The translations under genes were made by a program, and so were the position numbers. Shown in pieces: positions 28,828 to 39,448 of a stretch of DNA of 64,000 nt. A model generated the notes under the pieces. It was not told the origin of the DNA and did no database searches. It saw nothing but the letters and a program-made list of their open reading frames with translations. Within the stretch, counting starts at the first letter, position 1; every line of letters begins with the position of its first letter. Source of the stretch: Crocinitomicaceae bacterium. GTDB taxonomy: Bacteria; Bacteroidota; Bacteroidia; Flavobacteriales_D; Crocinitomicaceae. The stretch covers positions 434,001 through 498,000 of the forward strand of contig JADJYC010000002.1 in NCBI GenBank assembly GCA_016719925.1, written 5' to 3'.

Positions 28828-31800
28828 GTGAAACAACGTTTATTTACACTTTTAGTAACAGGTTTTTCTCTTTTTACTTTTGCCCAGCAATACGGTATGC
28901 AATATCATGCACCGATTGTTGAAGATGACCGTGCAGCAGGTTGTTCACCGGCAAATTCATCTGCTTTTCTGGAATACAATAATGTAAAAGCGCTTATTCA
29001 TTCCGGTGGAAATTTATGGCAGATTGCCGGTCAGAATTTATCACAATATGAAGTTCCAAAAGGTTCCGGAATCATGGCGTTATTTACCTCAGCACTTTGG
29101 CTGGGCGGGGTTGACATCAACGGTCAGTTGAAACTTGCAGCTGTGCGTTACCGTGACGGACAAGATTACTGGACCGGTCCGCTTACTAATAACGGTGAAG
29201 CAGAAATTTTACCGGAGACCTGTATGGAATTTGACAAACATTTTGTCATCAGTCAAGATGAAGTACGTGAATTTGACGCGTGGTTTACAGCCGGTGAAAT
29301 GGATGCGCTGAACGGAACCAATACACAATCTGAAAATTTTCCTGATTATTCCATTCCGCAATCAATACTTGAATGGCCCGCTCATGGAAATCCTGCACTT
29401 GGACAAGATTTTTATCTGGCGCCTTTTTATGACCGAAATGATGACGCCATTTACAATCCGCAAGACGGTGACTACCCGTGGTATGATATCAAAAAAGAAT
29501 TAGACTGTACAAATGACCGCACCGTAACGCTTTACGGAGATCAAACAATCTGGTGGGTGATGAATGACAAAGGAAATATTCACACTGAAACAGGAGGTGA
29601 TCCGCTGGGTATGGAAATCAGATGTCAGGCATTTGCTTTTGCAACCAATGATGAAATCAACAACATGACGTTTTACAATTATGAACTGGTGAATCGTTCC
29701 ACACAAACTTTGTATGATACCTATTTTGGAATTTTTATTGACGCCGCGCTCGGAAATCCGTTTAATGATTTTGTAGGATGTGATGTCAGCCGCGGATTAG
29801 CTTATTGTTACAATGGTGCAGCGGTTGACGCTGATGACGGAGGCTGGAAAGGTTATGGAACAAATCCACCTGCTGCAGGAATTGATTTTTTTGAAGGACC
29901 CTACAAAGACAATGATGGTTCAGATAATCCCCTGGTTGCAAATTATACAACCGCTGTAACACAAGGTGGAATTCCATATTCAGGTTTGGGTATTGGGTTT
30001 GGAGATGGTGTTGTAGACAATGAACGAATTGGTATGCACCGCTTTTTATATTACAACAATACAGGAGGCGGAGGTGCTGCGCAAACTGATCCGCAAACCG
30101 CACAGGATTATTATAATTATCTCACCGGATACTGGAAAGACGGAACTCATTTTGTGTATGGAGGAAACGGACATCCGGGTGATCCAAATGCAAATCCTGC
30201 CATTGAAGCTAACTACATGTTTCCTGCTGATACTGATCCGGTTGGATGGGGAACTAGCGGAATACCTCAGCCACTTTGGACAGAACAAACTGCAGGCAAC
30301 TTACCATACGACAGAAGATTTGCACAATCAGCCGGACCATTTGTATTAAAGCCCGGTGCAGTAAATAATATTACGTATGGAATTGTTTGGGCAAGATCCA
30401 ATGAAGGAGATCCGTTTGCATCAGTAGTTGAATTGCAAAAAGCAGATGATAAAGCACAAGCTTTGTTTGATAATTGTTTTAAAGTGTTGGATGGTCCGCA
30501 TGCACCTGAACTTTCTATTCAGGAAATGGAAAATGAACTAATTATCTCCATTTATAATTCTCCTGCATCCAATAATTATTATGAAGATTATACAGAGCTG
30601 GATCCGTTTATTGTCAACGTAGATAATGATCCAAATTTTGACGGCAATTACCGTTTTCAGGGATATCAGGTTTATCAGATTCTGGACGAAACAGTTTCAC
30701 CCACTGATTTGGGAGATGTGAATAAGGCAAGACTTGTTTTTCAGTGTGATAAAAAAGACAGCATCAGCAAACTTGTCAACTACACTTATGATGATGAAAT
30801 TGGTACAAGTATTCCAACTGTAAAAGTAGACGGAGCCAATGAAGGAATTTTTCATTCATTCAGTGTGAAGGAAGATATGTTTGCAACCGGTGACAGAAAG
30901 TTGGTGAATTTCAAAACGTATCATTACATGGCAGTGACGTATGCAAGTAATGAATTTAAAAAATACGATCCCAATGATCCGCTTGCATTGGACGGACAAA
31001 AAATTCCATATCTGGCAAGCAGAAAAGCAGCTATTGGTGAAATTATTTCTTACGCAGCGATTCCACATAATCCGCAACCTGAAAACGGCGGAACAATTTT
31101 TACCGTGAGTTACGGATATGAACTTCCTGTTACGCGCATTGATGGTTGGGGCAACGCCGGCAACTGGACAGAAATCACCTCTGAATCAGAAGCTGAAATT
31201 TTGCAAAACAATACCGTAAATGAAATCACCTACATCAGCGGTGCAGGTCCGGTAAAAATAAAAGTGATTGATCCGCTTAATTTGCAGGATGCTTCATTTG
31301 AATTGTATTTTGTCAATGATCAATCCGGTGATTTGGATTCAGCAAACTGGAAAGCGGTAAAAACCGGAACCAACGATACAGTATATTCCAATCACCCAAT
31401 CAGTTTTCCAAATGAGCAATTGATTCCGGAGTGGGGAATTTCAGTTACCATTACACAAACAGAATATGAGAACGGCGGCGGACCATATTCCAGTTGGGGA
31501 ACAAATCCAATTGACGCAAGAATCAGTTTTGCAGATTCATCCAGAATGTGGCTGGCCGGTGTGATGGATGATGACAGTTATTATCCGACAAATTGGATCC
31601 GATCAGGAATTTTTGATCCTCAGCCGGAAGAATGTATTGGCGGAGAAATTTACAATCCTTGTTACTACAAAGACAAAAACAAAGACCCTGAAGAGTTGTA
31701 TGAAAAATTACTCGAAGGTACAGTTGCGCCATTCAAATTAGTTGGAAACGAATTTTTAGGGATGCCGATAGGTTATCCTGATGTTGTGTATAATACTGAT

Positions 31801-32829
31801 CTGGAACCAACCTCCTGGTTTAACATCAGCAATGCGCAGAGCATGGTCAGCTTTGCGGACATACATGGAGTAGATGTTGTGTTTACCAATGACAAATCAA
31901 AATGGACAAGATGTCCGGTAATTGAAGCATCACACGTTCCGGCACAGGCAGAAGGAAATTCTTCCATTTTAAAATTGCGTTCTGATTCTTCCGTTGATCA
32001 GAATGGAAATGCAGAAAGCGGAACAGGAATGGGTTGGTTCCCGGGATATGCGATTGATGTTGAAAGCGGAGCAAGATTGAACATGGCGTTTGCGGAAAAT
32101 TCATGGCTTGCCGGTTCAAACGGAAATGACATGTTATGGAATCCGACATCTGATTATTTTGATGGCGGCGGAGTACCTTTGTTCGGTGGTTGTCATTTTA
32201 TTTACGTTTTTGGAGTAGATATTGGTGGAACCGGAATGCCGGAATATGATCAAGGTGCCTGGCTGCAATCACAACTTCAAGATGAAACCAGTTCATCTTA
32301 TAATAAAGCCTGGAGAAATTGTATGTGGATCATGGCACCTATGCTGATTCCAAATCAACAAGTGCTTTCTACTGACGCAAGGGTACAGATGCGTGTCAAT
32401 CATCCGCATCAGGAAAAAATATATACAGGACTAAATGATGGCTTGCCAGCTTATCGTTTCAGCACTTCAGGTATTGCAACACTCACACAACAAAACGGCA
32501 CTGCTGTTGAAGCCCTTGATGAAATCAGAGTTGTACCAAATCCCTATTATGCATATTCATCTTATGAAAGTAACGGCGTTGACAACAGAGTAAGAATTAC
32601 AAATTTACCTCAAACGTGTTCAATAACCATTTACAATATCTCAGGACAATTAGTTAAACGAATTGACAAAGACAATGAACTTACTTACGTTGACTGGACA
32701 TTGAAAAATTATCTTGAGATACCAATTGCCGGTGGTGTTTATCTGATACATGTTGAAGTACCGGGGGTAGGTGAAAAAGTAATTAAATGGTATGGCGCAA
32801 TCCGTCAGCTTGACCTGAACAATATCTGA
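28828..32829 (+). CDS. Large secreted protein with atypical T9SS-like C-terminus
   Basis: A 1333-residue protein from a GTG start, with a signal peptide (LFTLLVTGFSLFTFA). It contains segments rich in aromatic residues, DGQDYWTGPL, and long stretches of the beta-rich kind seen in large Bacteroidota surface proteins. The C-terminus (EIRVVPNPYYAYSSYES to YLIHVEVPGVGEKVIKWYG) resembles a type A or FlgD-like sorting domain but ends with RQLDLNNI rather than the usual basic KLVxK. No enzyme domain is recognised. A beta-barrel gene follows after eight bases, so the two may work together. Confidence 0.8.
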   Translation: MKQRLFTLLVTGFSLFTFAQQYGMQYHAPIVEDDRAAGCSPANSSAFLEYNNVKALIHSGGNLWQIAGQNLSQYEVPKGSGIMALFTSALWLGGVDINGQLKLAAVRYRDGQDYWTGPLTNNGEAEILPETCMEFDKHFVISQDEVREFDAWFTAGEMDALNGTNTQSENFPDYSIPQSILEWPAHGNPALGQDFYLAPFYDRNDDAIYNPQDGDYPWYDIKKELDCTNDRTVTLYGDQTIWWVMNDKGNIHTETGGDPLGMEIRCQAFAFATNDEINNMTFYNYELVNRSTQTLYDTYFGIFIDAALGNPFNDFVGCDVSRGLAYCYNGAAVDADDGGWKGYGTNPPAAGIDFFEGPYKDNDGSDNPLVANYTTAVTQGGIPYSGLGIGFGDGVVDNERIGMHRFLYYNNTGGGGAAQTDPQTAQDYYNYLTGYWKDGTHFVYGGNGHPGDPNANPAIEANYMFPADTDPVGWGTSGIPQPLWTEQTAGNLPYDRRFAQSAGPFVLKPGAVNNITYGIVWARSNEGDPFASVVELQKADDKAQALFDNCFKVLDGPHAPELSIQEMENELIISIYNSPASNNYYEDYTELDPFIVNVDNDPNFDGNYRFQGYQVYQILDETVSPTDLGDVNKARLVFQCDKKDSISKLVNYTYDDEIGTSIPTVKVDGANEGIFHSFSVKEDMFATGDRKLVNFKTYHYMAVTYASNEFKKYDPNDPLALDGQKIPYLASRKAAIGEIISYAAIPHNPQPENGGTIFTVSYGYELPVTRIDGWGNAGNWTEITSESEAEILQNNTVNEITYISGAGPVKIKVIDPLNLQDASFELYFVNDQSGDLDSANWKAVKTGTNDTVYSNHPISFPNEQLIPEWGISVTITQTEYENGGGPYSSWGTNPIDARISFADSSRMWLAGVMDDDSYYPTNWIRSGIFDPQPEECIGGEIYNPCYYKDKNKDPEELYEKLLEGTVAPFKLVGNEFLGMPIGYPDVVYNTDLEPTSWFNISNAQSMVSFADIHGVDVVFTNDKSKWTRCPVIEASHVPAQAEGNSSILKLRSDSSVDQNGNAESGTGMGWFPGYAIDVESGARLNMAFAENSWLAGSNGNDMLWNPTSDYFDGGGVPLFGGCHFIYVFGVDIGGTGMPEYDQGAWLQSQLQDETSSSYNKAWRNCMWIMAPMLIPNQQVLSTDARVQMRVNHPHQEKIYTGLNDGLPAYRFSTSGIATLTQQNGTAVEALDEIRVVPNPYYAYSSYESNGVDNRVRITNLPQTCSITIYNISGQLVKRIDKDNELTYVDWTLKNYLEIPIAGGVYLIHVEVPGVGEKVIKWYGAIRQLDLNNI

Positions 32830-32837
32830 TTTCTGAA

Positions 32838-33614
32838 ATGAAAAAATTAAATTCAATTTTATTTGCATTGACTTTTTGTCCGCTCATTTCATTTTCGCAA
32901 TCTATTTCATTTGGACCTGAAGTTGGTTTCAATACAATACTTCTGCAAAAAAATGAATTTGGAAATGAATTCAGATTAGGATGGAATTCAGGTGCGGCTT
33001 TTAACTGGAATATTACAGATTATCTTTCATTGAGAACCGGAGTATATTTCTCGCAACGTCAAAAAAACTATTTTGGATCAGACACCTCTGAGTTGAACGT
33101 ATTTGGTTATGATCTGAATGATCTTGGAATTCCGGGTGCAGATTTTAATGTCTACACAAAAACAGCAGGTGTGACATCACAATATGGAATTGAAATTCCA
33201 ATTATGGCTTCATACAATTACAAAGGATTTTCTGTTTTCGCAGGACCTTATATGCACTTTATGGTGCGGGCTTGGACAAGAGAAAAAACTGAAACCATCA
33301 TTCCGTTTCTCCAGACATTTAATATTGATTCATTAGACCCAACCGGATTTATCTCATTTTTATTCCCGCCGGCATATGAAGAAAATTTTACTGAATCCAG
33401 TTCAAAAGAAAATCTGAGAACCTTTGATTATGGATTTAAATGTGGTTTGAGTTATGAAGCCAATGGTTTCAGAACCAGCGGATATTATACGCTAGGAATT
33501 CCGGATTACCGCATTGACCGGGGTGCTGATGAATTAAATAATCATCATTATTTCAGTTTCAGTGTGGCTTATCTGATTCGTACAAAAAAATCAGGAAGAT
33601 CAAGTTTTCAGTAA
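32838..33614 (+). CDS. PorT-like outer membrane beta-barrel protein
   Basis: A signal peptide (MKKLNSILFALTFCPLISFSQ) is followed by alternating amphipathic beta strands such as LSLRTGVYFSQRQKNYF, GFSVFAGPYMHFMVRA and HYFSFSVAYLIR. The 258 residues fit a small 8-strand barrel of the PorT/OmpA-barrel class. It begins eight bases after the 1333-residue secreted protein and is probably co-transcribed. Specific function is unknown. Confidence 0.75.
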   Translation: MKKLNSILFALTFCPLISFSQSISFGPEVGFNTILLQKNEFGNEFRLGWNSGAAFNWNITDYLSLRTGVYFSQRQKNYFGSDTSELNVFGYDLNDLGIPGADFNVYTKTAGVTSQYGIEIPIMASYNYKGFSVFAGPYMHFMVRAWTREKTETIIPFLQTFNIDSLDPTGFISFLFPPAYEENFTESSSKENLRTFDYGFKCGLSYEANGFRTSGYYTLGIPDYRIDRGADELNNHHYFSFSVAYLIRTKKSGRSSFQ

Positions 33615-33622
33615 AAGCCAAT

Positions 33623-36360
33623 TTAATTTTTTACAAACTTTCTGACTTCTCTTTTTCCTTTATTCTCAATTACGGCAAGGTACATTCCTTTTCTGAATTC
33701 TTGAATACTCACTACTGTCATGTAGTTTGAGTTCTCTGTATAATACAATATTTTTCCGTTGAGATCATAAACTGAAACAGAAGATCCTTCAGGCGCAAGT
33801 ACATTTATTTCATTTTCTGCCAGTGTTGGATAAACCGCAATCTGAGAAACAACTTCCGTATTTTCAATTGATGCAAATGCCGGAACAAGATTAGTAGAAT
33901 AGACCCCGTTTCCATGCGTACCAACAATCATTTTTCCGTCAAACGTTCTATATTCCATGTGATTGATCACAACATTTCCTATACCGCCTTCAAGCACCCA
34001 AACAGTATTTGAACTATCAGGTTGAGTTGTGGTAAATAATCCAATTGATGTCCCCACAAACTTGGTTCCGTTTGGATAATTTTCAGCCCACAAAACAGCA
34101 GGACCTGATCCGGTACCATCTAAATTTTCTTCCAGATTCCCACCAATATCTTCATAGGTGAGCCCGCCGTCAGTTGAATGAAAAATGCTTTGTACGCCGT
34201 AATTGGCATATGTAACAATTATGTCATCCGCATCAAAAGGATCTACGGCAATACATGAAACATATGCACTGAACGGATAATCATCCGGTGTAATATTTAC
34301 CTGAACAGGCGTTGCAGAATTTGAGTTGTCCAACCTGTAAACGTGTCCCTGTGAAGACCCATACCAAACAGTATTTGGCGCTGCATGGCACATTTCAATA
34401 TCTGTAATTGAACCTCCTCCGGGTTGAACCTGACTCTCTGCAATTTCTACCCAAAAATCAGGTTCTTTATTTGTTTTATCTCCCATAATAACAATGTCAT
34501 GCAAATCATCCAGCCTGAATAATTTAGTACGTCCATTCCAATAAAGCGTGTTTGTATTATTTGGGTCCAGTTTCAAACTGTTGCACCAGTTGTATGAAGA
34601 AGGACCATTTTCCGGATCAATACGTTCATGCCCCAAAACAATTCCGTCTCCGTCAATTTCTTTCAAAAATAATTTTCCGTTTTGCGTAGACGTAATATAA
34701 AATTCTTCATTTTCAGTAATGGCACAATACATTCCGTCACCACCACCAATTTCAACCCAGGCTGAATCAAATTCAAAGGTATTTGTATGCCATGTTCCGT
34801 TATCCTGCATGCCGCCAATTACCACATCACTTGTTGTATTTCCCGGTACCATGGATACGGCATAAAACTGAGTTGTAATAAATCCGTTATTTAACGGAAC
34901 CCATTCTACAGAATCCTGCAAATCATCTACCGTTTTATAAATACCTCCGTCATTTACATTGATCATCACATTTGGATCTGAAGGTAAAAAAGTGAGAAAA
35001 TGCTGATCAGGATGGTGATTGGGATAAGACAACTGCCAGTTTATATCATTGTACGGGAGCGGGTCACACTGATATCCACCGATCCACTTATTATTCGTAT
35101 TTGTTGTAAATCCGTCAGTGGATCTCCAGATACTTGTACCGGCTATAAAAATTACATCAGGGTCAGCCGGGTGAACAGCAATGTGCACATCAAAAGAAGA
35201 TTGTGTATTCAGATATCCTAATTCAAACGCAATTTCCGTAATATAACATTGTTCATGCGGAAGATTTGCGCTCAGGTTATCCCAGTTTCCTCCAGCACCT
35301 GTGCCATCTCCTGATACATACGTATATTTAAATAACCCGTGATTGTTTGCTTCACCGGTACCGGCATTTCCAAAAATCCACATCTGATTTTCGTCTGAAG
35401 GGTTTATTGCAATCGCCATTCGTCCATAACTTGACGGATAAGTTGAAGGTGTTATGTTTGCCCAGGTTATTCCATCATCTGAACGATAAACACCTTTATT
35501 TGGTCCGTCACTGGAAATAGTTGCATAAAAAACACCCGTTGAAGTAACAGCCAAATCAACATAATCAGAGTATGGCGCTGAAACTGATCCCTGCTGAAAC
35601 CCTAAAACTTCAGTCCATGTTGCGCCACCGTCATCACTTCTCGATACACCATTATATACTGCAGCCAGCACAACATCATTTGTCAGATCTGATGGATCCG
35701 TCACAACGCGCCAAACAAAATCCATATCATGATTGGTAAGAAAAGTTTGCGGCGTATTTGATTGGGTGGAAGTCAATTCTGTCCAGGTAATTCCACCGTC
35801 TGTACTTTTAATAATCCGTTACCAGAATATCTTGCTTCAAATGTTGATGCACTAACAATTCCGTAATGTTCACCAGTGCCGGCATACCAAACATTTTCAT
35901 GACCAACACGTGTGTCCTGAGTTAATGCGGTAATACTGTGTGGCTGCAAAGGAGAAGTTACTTTGTTCCAGGAAGCACCTGCATCAATTGATCTCCAGAT
36001 TCCACCTGTTACACCAGCCGCCAGCCAGATATTTTCATTGTTAACATCTATTGCAATATCGCGTGTTCTTCCTCCCTTATTTACCGGCCCGCGTTGCTCC
36101 CAGGTAAATGATTTTTTCATGTTTACCGGCAGCGTTTTTGCAAATGCTAATTCCTTATTTCTGATATCGGCTGGTATTTCACCGGTCTGTGGATTTCTCA
36201 AACGCAAAAATTCGTACATGATTCTGCTCTGATAAGTAATTTCATTTCCGTCTGTCATTCCTTGTCCGGATTCAGTGCTGACAAGCGTACTGTGATCAGT
36301 TGAATTATTGCTGCAGGAAAAAAATATCAGACAGATAATGATAAATGAAAATACTTTCAT
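33623..36360 (-). CDS. BNR/sortilin-type beta-propeller protein with T9SS type A domain, frameshifted
   Basis: It starts at 36360 with a lipoprotein-like or secretory signal (MKVFSFIIICLIFFSCSNN). Many BNR/VPS10-type repeats follow (GGIWRSIDAGASWNKV, GVSRSDDGGATWTEV, HSTDGGLTYEDIG). The C-terminus is a type A sorting domain (IAVYPTLAENEINVL to REVRKFVKN). The frame breaks at 35806-35809; restoring one base yields GLLKSTDGGITWTELTSTQ and joins the two parts into 912 residues. It should be a secreted or surface beta-propeller. Ligand is unknown. Confidence 0.87.
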
Positions 36361-36432
36361 GAAAAATCAATTTCAGGAAAGATACAAAAACAAAATAAAC
36401 TGGTAAAAGGAGGAATCTATTGCAATGGCAGA

Positions 36433-36816
36433 TCAGACTTCAATCTCAATCATTTCAACAGGAATTTGAATAATACGGCTGTATTCCAGACCGGCGTCAC
36501 GCATTTCCCAATCATCATTTTCATATTTCCATTTCACAACAATGTTTGAACGGCCGGCAACATGAATATCTTCCGCAGTTTTAAATAAATCAAACAATGC
36601 TTTGGATGAACTGGTGTTGAAATACTCCAGGCAAATATCAAAAACTGTAGCCGGCTGAGGACTGCCTGCATACTTTTCAATCCACTCAATCATAGGGCGG
36701 TAAAATTCCCGTGCATTTTCCGGAATACTTCTTCCACTGATGATCAAAGTGCCAGTTTGTGCGTTAAAGTTTACCAGAGGTGATTTAGGTGTGCCTTCAA
36801 GGATGTAATTCTCCAT
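36433..36816 (-). CDS. SiaC-like regulatory phosphoprotein (DUF1987), orphan copy
   Basis: A 127-residue protein of the SiaC/DUF1987 family. It has ISGRSIPENAREFYRPMIEWIEKY and the conserved CLEYFNTSSSKALFDLF. Its threonine is residue 68, the same number as the phosphothreonine of Pseudomonas aeruginosa SiaC as I remember it. In that system SiaB phosphorylates and SiaA dephosphorylates SiaC. No kinase or phosphatase gene is next to it. A paralogue is in the Sia-like module at 48756-49133. Confidence 0.88.
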   Translation of the reverse strand: MENYILEGTPKSPLVNFNAQTGTLIISGRSIPENAREFYRPMIEWIEKYAGSPQPATVFDICLEYFNTSSSKALFDLFKTAEDIHVAGRSNIVVKWKYENDDWEMRDAGLEYSRIIQIPVEMIEIEV

Positions 36817-36859
36817 GTCACGAAAATAAGAAAAGTTTTATCAAGCGCAGTGAATCTGT

Positions 36860-37426
36860 TTAGAAATATAATCCCAAACCAAATGAGAATCTCCACTCAT
36901 CCAGATAAACAGGGTAAGTATCAGCTTTATGCTTTCCAAAAATATATCTGGTTTCAACAAAAAGAAAAAACAATTTTTCACCGTAAAAATCAAATCCTGT
37001 TGCAACAGATCCGACAGGATTAGCTGCAATTTTATATTCGATTGCATTAGTTTCAGTATTCAACGTGCCATATTCAGATGATTGTGAAATTGCAATTCCC
37101 GGCTGAAAACCAAGATACGGTTGAAACGCTTTGTCCGTAAAATGATAAAACGCTCCGGTATAAATCTGATGATTCATTGAGAATCTTGGTCTGTCACCAT
37201 ACTGATTTAAAAAGTAAAATGCTTCCCCTCTCCATTCAATTTTATCCTGAACAAAACCAAGATAACCCTGCAGCTGGAGAGAATATGTTTTTTCTGTAAG
37301 TAACCCCGGCGCAAAAGACAAAGCCGTTTTCAATTTCCAGTTTTTGTTTGCTTGTGCAAATGAAAACGAGCTGACAATGATAAATACAATAACAAGAATT
37401 TTTTTCATAAAAATGTGGATTACCAA
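36860..37426 (-). CDS. Small outer membrane beta-barrel protein
   Basis: 188 residues from an ATG at 37426. After a basic start and signal peptide (KKILVIVFIIVSSFSFAQ) there are amphipathic beta strands (YSLQLQGYLGFVQDKIEWRG, PYLGFQPGIAISQSS, RFSFGLGLYF), and the protein ends in an aromatic residue, typical of BAM-inserted barrels. It overlaps the upstream barrel gene by seven bases. Function is unknown. Confidence 0.7.
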   Translation of the reverse strand: MVIHIFMKKILVIVFIIVSSFSFAQANKNWKLKTALSFAPGLLTEKTYSLQLQGYLGFVQDKIEWRGEAFYFLNQYGDRPRFSMNHQIYTGAFYHFTDKAFQPYLGFQPGIAISQSSEYGTLNTETNAIEYKIAANPVGSVATGFDFYGEKLFFLFVETRYIFGKHKADTYPVYLDEWRFSFGLGLYF

Positions 37427-38058
37427 AAGTCAGCTATTCTGTAATTAAGACCAAGTGTCAAAAGTAAATGTCCTTCAAGACGTTCATCATTTCCAGTTGT
37501 GGTTGGATTTGTATTCAGATACCATCCGGTTGATGTTTCTGTAAGTTCATATTCCAGATGATTCCCCAGGTGCATCATATACTGCGCAGAAAGAGTAAGA
37601 TGAAAACGCTCCGTCAGAAAATAATGAGAGCCCAAACCTCCCTGAACGGCAGAACTCCATCTGCTTACTGATTCACCTGAACGATCATTATATGGCGTAC
37701 TTAAAGGGACCACATTGGCATAATCAAAACAATGCCCGGCAATAACATATGGAACAAAACGGTTTAATTGTTTTGGGTAGAAAAGAACAGACCAACCGAT
37801 GTGCGCATTATTTCTTGTGCCGGCGCCATTAAGGTCAATTGTGATATAATCAGCAAACCAATCTGTACTGATGTAATCCAAAATTTGCAAACGCATTTGC
37901 CCGCCAACGCCTAATCCCGGAACCGGATCATGACCGAAAACACTGGTTGTTGTTCTCAGGCCGGGCGCAAAATGTCCCTTTTCAAGATATTTTTTTGTTT
38001 CCTGGGATATTGCTGTTGCAGCAACAAAAACCAGCACAATCAGAATTATTTTTTTCAT
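37420..38058 (-). CDS. Outer membrane beta-barrel protein
   Basis: 212 residues. Signal peptide MKKIILIVLVFVAATAISQ, then strands such as VGGQMRLQILDYISTDWFADY, RFHLTLSAQYMMHLGNHLEY and HLLLTLGLNYRIADFW ending in aromatic residues. It resembles the small OmpW/PorT-type barrels of Bacteroidota. It overlaps the next gene by seven bases, so the pair forms a unit. Function is unknown. Confidence 0.7.
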   Translation of the reverse strand: MKKIILIVLVFVAATAISQETKKYLEKGHFAPGLRTTTSVFGHDPVPGLGVGGQMRLQILDYISTDWFADYITIDLNGAGTRNNAHIGWSVLFYPKQLNRFVPYVIAGHCFDYANVVPLSTPYNDRSGESVSRWSSAVQGGLGSHYFLTERFHLTLSAQYMMHLGNHLEYELTETSTGWYLNTNPTTTGNDERLEGHLLLTLGLNYRIADFW

Positions 38059-38201
38059 TTGAGTAAGTATGAGTTTTGTAGTATCTGCTCAAATTCCCCT
38101 GCCGTATTCAACTTCAAATACTACTTATCGAAGTAAAACTAAGAAAAATTTGATTTATTATTGTAGAAGTGCATGCTGCTTATCAACCGTTCAGTCTTTA
38201 A

Positions 38202-38597
38202 ATGAATCCGCAACCGTTTAAGTTTCATTCTTATGATGAATTCTTTGAGTTTCTGCCAAAAGAAGAAAAACTGATTGTTTCATTTCTTGACAGCATCATT
38301 CAGGAACTGATACCTGGTGTCAAAAGAAAACTCTCCTATAATGTTCCTTACTATTCTGTCAGAAAAAGAATTTGTTTTATCTGGCCGTCATCAGTGCCCT
38401 GGGGAAATGTAAAACTCAAGGGCGTTCAACTTGGATTTTGTAATGGCTATTTATTGAAAGATCCGGAACATTTTCTGGAGAAAGAAAACCGCAAACAGGT
38501 TTATGTAAAAACATTTTTTTCTGTAAGTGAAATTGAAAAGGACATGGATATGATAAAATACTTTTTGCTGGAGGCGGCAGAAAATGATACGTTTTAG
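38202..38597 (+). CDS. DUF1801 domain protein
   Basis: 131 residues with the DUF1801 pattern: FLPKEEKLIVSFLDSIIQEL, RKLSYNVPYYSVRKRICFI, WPSS and GVQLGFCNGYLL. The fold is a small cytoplasmic domain, related to the YdhG family. No partner genes are adjacent. Biochemical function is unknown. Confidence 0.82.
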   Translation: MNPQPFKFHSYDEFFEFLPKEEKLIVSFLDSIIQELIPGVKRKLSYNVPYYSVRKRICFIWPSSVPWGNVKLKGVQLGFCNGYLLKDPEHFLEKENRKQVYVKTFFSVSEIEKDMDMIKYFLLEAAENDTF

Positions 38598-38763
38598 TCA
38601 TTACGGAATTCAAACCGTAAGAAAAGACAAAGAATAGAATTTAGACATTATAAAAAAATTATTGTTAAACGGGCTGGATGATAATGCTAATTGATTTCGT
38701 TTATTCATCACATCCGTAAATTCAAAATGAAACACAAGAAGAAATTCTTTAATAATGATTAAA

Positions 38764-39015
38764 CTATGTGACACGTTTAAGAAATTTATAAAAAATTCTC
38801 GCGTATAAAAATCCCAAAACGGGAAGTATAAAAAAACTCAGTTTGTTAAAATTCCATGCTTCATTAAAATCGAAATGAATCATGTGCTGAGTCGCTCTGG
38901 TCATACCACAACCGGGACATTCTTTTCCAAAAAAAACCTTTGAAGGACAAATGGATTCACCTGCGTCAAAATAATTTGCGGGTGACAGCAACAACCAAAC
39001 CGGCAGTGCTATCAT
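38764..39015 (-). CDS. DUF2752 membrane protein, start uncertain
   Basis: It carries the DUF2752 signature ECPGCGMTRATQHMIHFDF and two TM helices in 83 residues. The ATG at 39015 lies inside what reads like the first TM: the frame is open upstream for KIKKAFYILILCG but has no ATG before a stop. The true start may be non-standard, or a base may be missing. It lies 37 bases after the Pmp3-like gene. Function is unknown. Confidence 0.75.
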   Translation of the reverse strand: MIALPVWLLLSPANYFDAGESICPSKVFFGKECPGCGMTRATQHMIHFDFNEAWNFNKLSFFILPVLGFLYARIFYKFLKRVT

Positions 39016-39052
39016 CCCGCAAAGTATTAATATATAAAATGCTTTTTTGATT

Positions 39053-39448
39053 TTATGCCTCTCTGTTTACAACGATAAGAGCGTGAATAATTCCGCCAAT
39101 ACATGTTAGTGACCAGAGTAAATTAAATACAAGCGGCATCAGATCCCAATCTGTTGCTAAACCAACCGCTAACCACGGAATTAAAAAACAAAGTATAAAT
39201 AATACTCCACGGCTAGGTCCTGCAGATTTTGATTCAGCTTTTGAAACTTTCTTCAGAACAGGTCTGCTTAATTTTTCAGATTTGGTTTTTTTGTTTACAA
39301 CATTAAGTGAAGTGACATCATTCGATTTGAATGAATTGTCTCTGCTGAGTTTGTTTTCATCAGAACCCACTACAGCAGACGTTTTCTCTTCAAAAGAAAA
39401 ATTAACTGTATTAATAATTTCTTCTGAATTATTATCCACTTTCTTCAT
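39053..39448 (-). CDS. YqaE/Pmp3-like membrane protein with charged N-terminal extension
   Basis: 131 residues. The C-terminal half (LFILCFLIPWLAVGLATDW and FNLLWSLTCIGGIIHALIVV) matches the two-helix YqaE/Pmp3 family. The first 75 residues are polar and Ser/Lys-rich and have no clear domain. The start overlaps the end of the upstream lipoprotein gene by 17 bases, so they are probably co-transcribed with DUF2752 downstream. YqaE proteins are often stress-linked, but this is not shown here. Confidence 0.82.
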   Translation of the reverse strand: MKKVDNNSEEIINTVNFSFEEKTSAVVGSDENKLSRDNSFKSNDVTSLNVVNKKTKSEKLSRPVLKKVSKAESKSAGPSRGVLFILCFLIPWLAVGLATDWDLMPLVFNLLWSLTCIGGIIHALIVVNREA

